A stretch of DNA of 64,000 nucleotides from Isohypsibius dastychi (lineage: Eukaryota > Tardigrada > Eutardigrada > Parachela > Isohypsibiidae). Below are positions 58,293-64,000 of the stretch, in pieces; the stretch's first letter is position 1; the number at the start of each line of letters is the position of its first letter. The notes under the pieces are model-generated. The model did no database searches. It was not told where the DNA came from and saw only the letters and a program-made list of their open reading frames with translations. Both the position numbers and the translations under genes were made by a program. Location: NCBI GenBank assembly GCA_034696485.1, contig JAQIWT010000006.1, positions 27,212-91,211 of the forward strand, read 5' to 3'.

Positions 58293-59820
58293 ATGATGAA
58301 TTTGGTGCACAGAGCCGTCATCATCGTGCTCCTGGCTTCTTGGGTGCCCGGAAGTATAGGCGGGTTACTGTCCACCATATTGGGTTTTATGGGTAAGACA
58401 GTCGATTGTTGATGCTGAAGTGGAAGATTAGAACATTCGATATTCAGAGGAAGAAACGTGTCGGAAAGACGATCTTCGCTGTAGAAGTGGGGAATGCATT
58501 CCCAAGAAATGGCGCTGTAATGGTCGAGCCGATTGCAGAGATGGCTCCGACGAAGGCAACTGCTCCAGCTGCGCGATTGGAGAGTTCCTCTGCGACAAAA
58601 GCAGGTGTCTTTCCATTATCAATCGGTGTGATGGAGAGGATGACTGTCTCGATCGGACAGATGTGAGTTGTGATTCTGTGAGAGAAAAGGTCACTTTTGT
58701 CCGCTAGGAACCGAATGAGTTGGATATTATGTTTCATGCCCTGTACTGTAGCATCCGAGCTGCTTGTGTTATAATTAAGTCGAAAGTGGCTCGATTCCCA
58801 AATGGACGTAAAAAAGGCTCACACGTTCAGAATTTTTTTTTTCAGTCCGTATGAGTCAAATGGATCACATGATGCAAATCATTTGACTTTTGGTTGATGA
58901 GACCCATCCGAACTGCTGACGATGAGCCATGTGACGTGTTCGAAGAGATCGTTTTGCACGTGTACCATTTGATTTCATTAGTTTGAAGGGAATTGCAGTC
59001 GCTTTCGTTTGTCAAACGTGCGTTTTCATCTGGCTTAACTAAGCCACTTGAGAACTTCCAGTGTGGATAAAGAATGCTTATAACAGATGTGACTTACAGG
59101 AACATGCGGATACATGTTCGAAGCGGTGTCCAGAAGAGAGCTTTCGCTGCTCGGATGGGAATTGCATACCCCTCCTTTGGCGTTGTGACGGAGAAAGGGA
59201 CTGCAAGGCTAGTGAGGATGAGTTGTTGCCCGAGTGTCGAAACTCTTCCGTCGGGACCTCAAAATGCAGCGGAGGTTTTTGGAGCTGCTTCGACGGAAGA
59301 TGTATACCAGAGAGATGGCTTTGTGACCGTAACCGTGATTGCTCACAAGGCGAGGATGAACAGCTACCACAGTGCAGGAATTCTGGTAACGATGTCTTGG
59401 CAACATACAAACCCCATGATCCTCTTACCATGATCCGGTTTTAGGTGTTGGTATGAGCCTCCTGGAAGAAAAGCGAGTTCGGTTAAACAACTAATTCAGC
59501 GATGATTTCCTTTGCAAGAATATGACCATTTCCCGAAGCACTGGGTCTGTGACCTGCGCGTTAGCTGCGGAGGTGCAAGTAATGAATTTCTATGTGTGTC
59601 GGTTCGCCGTCAAGCTCTATCTAAATTAAACATAGCAACAATTGTTTCGGGGAATCTCGAAATCCATTGGAATACCGCCGGCAATCTGTGTGAATGGACT
59701 AGAATCACAATGATTCTGTCGGTAATTCCAAATCAATCAAGCAAGCACACCCTCAGTCACCTCGTATACAAGATAAATAAATTTCACTTGAAATTATTGA
59801 TATTTCTATTTGGGAAATAA
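58293..59820 (+). CDS. Secreted LDL-receptor class A repeat protein
   Basis: Four exons 58293-58392, 58448-58662, 59100-59385, 59519-59820; 300 aa; phases agree. Signal peptide in exon 1 ([16 protein letters not shown]). LDLa repeats: (1) [20 protein letters not shown]...[10 protein letters not shown], complete with six Cys and the calcium-binding DGSDE; (2) [20 protein letters not shown]...[10 protein letters not shown]; (3) [20 protein letters not shown]...ASEDE; (4) [20 protein letters not shown]...QGEDE. A fifth, degenerate copy opens the last exon ([13 protein letters not shown]). The C-terminal 75 residues have no domain and no membrane anchor apart from a short hydrophobic end ([10 protein letters not shown]). 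Probably an extracellular binding or innate-immunity type protein; ligand unknown. Confidence 0.85.
58798..58940 (+). repeat. Dispersed repeat copy in LDLa gene intron 2
   Basis: From GTCCGTATGAGTC (58846) to TGTGACGT (58938), this aligns with 54023-54109 in the same orientation (shared blocks: GTCCGTA-GAGTC, GACTTTTG, GATGAGA, CGCTGA/GCTGA, GTGAGCC/ATGAGCC, AACGT/GACGT). The upstream GGCTCACACG also matches the right end of the 53.9-54.9 kb element in inverse orientation. Confidence 0.6.
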
Positions 59821-60114
59821 GTATGGCATCCTCAAACTTCACGAAAGATTTTACGAGAATTGTTTCTTAGAATACCAATAAGTAGATCATGACTACGAAA
59901 TCGTCGATCATTGCGCGAACGAATTTATTTTCCATCCATAGTGCCTCTGCGGGCAACAAGGTGAGAATAAAAAACGGAACAGGTAAGTCCAGTGCTGTCA
60001 TCGCCAAATAAAAAGACATCAGGCATCCGAATTCGAAGATGCCGAAATGAAATAATTGCTCTCACGTCATTCCGCTATAAGACAAATAATTCGCCATTTC
60101 CGGTCCGGTCCAGG

Positions 60115-61059
60115 TCATTTGGAAGTTGCTGCACTTCTTGGCTCGATCGGCAATTCTCCCATTTGACGAAGAAGATTATTGACGTGATTCATGACTTCTT
60201 CTGGATATCTGCAAGAAATATATCAAAATCATGAATTGCAGTTTTATACGAACAAAATTCTCGAATCAGAACTGCGGTGTCCCTTAGATGCGAAAGCCGC
60301 AAGAAACAGCAAACTGTGATTCATGAATAAAGTTCAGAAACTCGAAAAATCCAAAAATAATCTGAGAGGGAAGAAAGGGAATTGAAAACTAAATAAATTT
60401 AAAATCAGCATTAATTTATCACTGAACTGAGTTCGAAAATCTCTTTGCAAAACGTATTCTGAATTTCAAGAAAATCTAGATAAGGAAGTTGATCAGTCAT
60501 ACCAAAACTGAGCATTTCTCACGAACAAACAAGTACAACAAACCGGTAAATTAAAACAATCTTTCCCGATTCCAAACAGAATCAGAAAATTTGTTGCCAA
60601 TTTAGATGGACTCAAAAAGCCTCACAGAAGAACTCACGAGCATCCGTAGAATTTCATGTTCGAAAGTATTTTTGACCAACATTCAAGTTGCTCAATGGGA
60701 AACAGTTCGCGAAAGTGGATTATGAAATTCCGTCGAAATATCCACTGAATCTCCGTTTCATGGCTGGCACGCAATGACTCCACTTCGAATGACTGATCCG
60801 ATGGTCCAACCTCCTCACTATCTTGGGAAGCATTTCGTAACGGGAACTCTTCAGCCATCTCCATCACTAGTCGGAATACTCCAGAATCCAGATCAATAAA
60901 ATAAATGAGAAAACAAATCCAAATTTCAAATAAAATATCTCGCGCTTTGGTCTGTCCGCTTCGCTTGTTCATCACCATGCGAGAGCGACTTTTACTCCGC
61001 TTCTGCTGTTCAGTTGCAGATTTGTTAAGAGTTGGTGTCGAGTATGGAGGCACTTTCAA
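60115..61059 (-). CDS. Unrecognised single-pass membrane protein, 171 aa
   Basis: Two exons: 60638-61059 and 60115-60208, phase 2 intron of 429 bp. The N-terminus is basic and polar (TEQQKRSKSRSRMVMNKRS). One hydrophobic segment at about residues 42-60 (FEIWICFLIYFIDLDSGVF) follows. Then an acidic stretch (SQDSEEVGPSDQSFEVE) and an aromatic C-terminal part (IQWIFRRNFIIHFRELFPIE). No family recognised. Transcribed away from SNAPC3 with 328 bp between the start codons. Confidence 0.65.
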
Positions 61060-61387
61060 GCTGATCTCACTGGTTTAGATATAGTGCCGCAAAAGCTTTT
61101 GATGAACGGCTAAACTTGCACCTGAAGTATCAGAAATCATCGAATGTATCAGAAAAGTCCATAATAAACTTCTTGAAATTCAGCGTTGGACGTCAGTTTC
61201 GACCATGTTTCGTTCTGTATATTCCCATCATAAACATACCAGGCGAAACAGATTCCGCTACGGCATTCTTTCGGGAGCGGGGCGGAGTGTTGCTTTACAC
61301 CCAATCAGTCAGCTCAGCTCACTTTGTTTACTTCCATCTCTCTAATTTCGTTTCTTCCAAATCATTTTGGACCGGCGGAGATCGCAA
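61060..61387. promoter_or_regulatory. Divergent promoter region for the membrane protein and SNAPC3
   Basis: 328 bp between opposing start codons. No TATA-like box recognised with confidence. Confidence 0.45.
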
Positions 61388-63796
61388 ATGGATTTCGATG
61401 ATGAATACGAGGAATATGTCGAGCAGGACGATCCTGGTGATCTGGATTATATTCCGGAAGAGAAAGAGACTGTAGAGGAGATGGTCGAAGAAGACAACGG
61501 AGATGATTTGATTGATTTTTCAAAACATGGAAGCAAAAAAGCCTACGCTCCTTACATCACAGTTCCTGTGACGCTCTCGCATTTTCTCGAGGAGTCTGAT
61601 GAAATGCTCGAGCGGGTGAACTGTCTTGAGATGATAAAAGCAATGAAGCTGTCAACAACGGAAAACGCTGTCGAGAAGGACGGCTTAGCTGGATCTTCTC
61701 GCCAACCGGAAGTTGCAGTGGCTTTGAGATCACGGAGTCTCGCACAAATGGAGAATTTGTCAAAGATCAGGAAAATAAATGCACTTGGCTTGGATGTTCA
61801 GAAAAGTGAGGTTCTGTTCGAGGTGATGAGGTAATTACGTTGTTCGGATGTTTTATTCTTTGATTTCTTTCATAAGATGATTTCGCGCTTTTAATTCTGT
61901 GAGATGATTTTTATGCGGCAGTTTTTGTATGTAACGTGGTTTTGACGATATGTTTCATTTATTTTAGGAATTTGAAAACTCGCATCGAAGCGTCGAGTGT
62001 CAACGGAATGCTGCACAACCGCGAGAAGAAGTTGGAAGATTTTATGCGGGCGGCGCCAAAACTTCAAACTTTAAAGTGAGTTACGGTTAACCTCTTTTCC
62101 AAACCGGATGTGACATATTCTCCTTTGTTTCGTCATTTCGCCAGCTTTAAAGTGCAAATGAATTTTTTTATTATTATTTAACTTTTCTCAAAATGAATTT
62201 TAATCTCCATTTTATCATCCTTGTACGTTTTTTGCCCTAGTTTCATGTGTCTCTAATTCCACCTTTGTCTTTTTTTAGTTTTGCATATTTTGGTTTTTGT
62301 GTCTTTTTTGAAATTTCGGTGCTCTAGTTTTGGAATTGATTCCTATTTCCTCGATTAATATAATATCGAGATCATTTTCGAAAGTGAAACTGTTAGATTT
62401 ATTAGTTTCCGGTTTCTCCGAGGAGTTGCTGATGTTGGACCCAAATTTTGTTCAAGCTTGAATTTATAGTTTTTTTGTAGGAACCGGAAAGAAGAGCACG
62501 ATTTCCAATTCAAGCACAAAGGCGGCGCGATGATGTTTGGACGATCGTTCTTCTCCTCCCCCTACGTTTCCGAAGCAGTTGTGAGTAACATTTTGCCCAG
62601 GTTTTTTTGAAGCTTGGTTATTGAGAGTTCGCTTACAGAAGAGCTGCATTAGGAGAAGACCGGAAAACATGATCATCCCTCGAGAATTATTGATAACTGT
62701 CATCGTTTATCACGGACAGTCTCCAGTAAGTAGAATTCCACCAGATCAGATTTCAGCAAACTTTAGGTGTGTGATTTGGATATTTGAATTTAACAAGAAT
62801 TTAATGGACCATGTTATTGATCGCATATGCTTGGCGGTTTTATGCTAACTTCCGTTTGTTTCAGACTCAGAAACCGCATCCGTCCACAACGAGACAAACT
62901 TTGTACATTTTATGTTTGGGTACTTCGACTTTGAAAGATCTCGTTGGATGCATTGGATGTGCTTCTGATCATTTCACCGATAGAAATTCAGATTTACCGG
63001 AATTTTTGGATGAGGACTCTGACACTACGACAGCTAAAGTGGGTAATTAATTGAACGGTTACAGTATTTTATGACTTCGACAAGAAACACTGGAAAACTA
63101 TTTGAATAGTATCCGTAAAATTGACTTTCGTAGAATAAAATCTTTAAATAAGATAAAGTGCAAGTGATGGTTTTTTTTTAATTTAAACTATTGTAAAATG
63201 CAGCAGTTAACCCGTTCTGTTTTCAGGATTTGGAAAACGAACATTTGGTATTAATCGAAGGTGCTTTCTTCACGGACTCCACCAACCTGAATAAATCACG
63301 CGCTCTGTAAGTAGCTTATGTTTTTCACGAAAAAATGTCCCGTTTTTCTGAAGTTCAATTTAATTTATTTATTCTTTTGATTTAATTTCGAGTAACTTGA
63401 TGATTGCAGATTGTTTGATGTGTTTTTTTGTTTGAAGTTTTTTTGATGATTTTCTAAAGTTTAATTCAGTTTTACTTAAAACGGTAGTCGAACTTTATTT
63501 GATGTTGTTTTTATCGTTTTGTGAAGGTTTTATCAAGAATGGTGCCAGGCGAATTCAGTTCCAACGACGGGAGATATCAAAACTCTGGATGAACAACCGA
63601 TTCAGAATATTCGGCTGCGATTAGGAGCCCCTTATTTGTACAAACATGCGCTGAACGGATGCGAACATCTCCTCGTTTTTTCGGATGCCAGACTATTACA
63701 TTTCGATGATGAACATGATCTCAAGCGTTATCCCAAAGTCATCCACCACCGGAAACGCAATTTCCCGCTCTGTGTTTTTTGCCGACGGAAATCATC
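61388..63796 (+). CDS. SNAPC3: snRNA-activating protein complex subunit 3 (3' partial)
   Basis: SNAPc subunit that contacts the proximal sequence element of snRNA genes for Pol II/Pol III transcription. Exons 61388-61830, 61968-62075, 62481-62580, 62639-62725, 62865-63038, 63227-63306, 63527-63796; phases agree; 420 codons seen. The N-terminal 50 residues are very acidic (DEYEEYVEQDDPGDLDYIPE). Conserved blocks: ELLITVIVYHGQSP, RQTLYILCLGTSTLKDLVG, HLVLIEGAFFTDS, LFYQEWCQAN, and the signature GAPYLYKHALNGCEHLLVFS-DARLLH. FPLCVFC begins the Cys-based zinc-binding end. The last visible exon stops in phase 2 at GTGAGT (63797); the second Cys pair and C-terminus lie beyond the window. Confidence 0.93.
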
Positions 63797-63933
63797 GTGA
63801 GTCAAACCAGATTTTTCCTGAAGTCATCTTAATTTTTCGATAATTGCTAGAGTTGTTAATTCGACTTTAACCGGCCAAAATCCGAAAGTAAAAAAAAATT
63901 CATTCATGTTCATAATGTTAATATATAGGTAAG

Positions 63934-64000
63934 AGCTCGGGGCACCATCGACACCACTCAATAGCTCGGGGCACCATTGTCCGCACCATTGCGGCCTCGG
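63934..64000 (+). repeat. Short tandem repeat at window end
   Basis: AGCTCGGGGCACCAT occurs at 63934-63948 and 63963-63977 (29-bp period), followed by a partial GCACCATTG copy. Lies in the SNAPC3 intron; the array may continue outside the window. Confidence 0.7.

Overview
This window is a compact animal nuclear genome segment. Genes are interrupted by many short introns (often 45-70 nt, canonical GT-AG). Most intergenic gaps are 0.3-3 kb, and AT-rich filler and small transposable-element remnants lie between genes. Every confident gene is a metazoan family: WIPI4, class A neuropeptide receptor, Prrx homeobox, nicotinic receptor, BLOC1S1, APH-1 and SNAPC3. The host is probably a small-genome invertebrate. 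A tardigrade or another compact ecdysozoan would fit, but nothing here fixes the phylum. Gene models were built by hand: exon phases were checked at each junction, so spliced spans carry exon coordinates in the evidence.

Region 1-16.6 kb, plus strand: the WDR45/WIPI4 autophagy gene (5' end outside the window), a neuropeptide GPCR with long introns, an 11-exon gene that looks like sperm protein PPP1R36, and a complete alpha-aspartyl dipeptidase (peptidase E). Region 16.8-19.9 kb: two divergent secreted-type genes that appear to be paralogs (possible farnesoic-acid-methyltransferase-like domain), then a short secreted glycine-rich protein built from micro-exons. Region 21.4-25.2 kb: a Prrx-type homeobox gene, SMIM13 and a tail-to-tail FITM (fat storage) gene. 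Region 25.9-36.2 kb, minus strand: a nicotinic acetylcholine receptor alpha-type subunit, a REEP N-terminal exon with no visible rest, and BLOC1S1, with two inverted-repeat elements between them. One of these is a non-autonomous hAT transposon with an 8-bp target duplication.

Region 36.7-47.3 kb, plus strand: complete TMEM94 (10 exons), an unrecognised SPR/coiled-coil protein with an internally duplicated exon, and complete APH-1 (gamma-secretase). Region 47.3-60 kb is accessory in character. It holds a Pipsqueak/pogo-type transposase remnant, an intronless secreted head-GIN (DUF2807) protein that looks bacterial, several small secreted Cys-bearing proteins, inverted-repeat elements with an internal minisatellite, a probable BTB-like pseudogene, and a four-to-five repeat LDLa secreted protein. 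Region 60.1-64 kb: a small membrane protein and SNAPC3 transcribed divergently; SNAPC3 runs off the window.

The conserved genes are housekeeping and signalling loci with no evident operon logic. The 47-60 kb block is the most unusual: lineage-specific secreted proteins intermixed with repeats.
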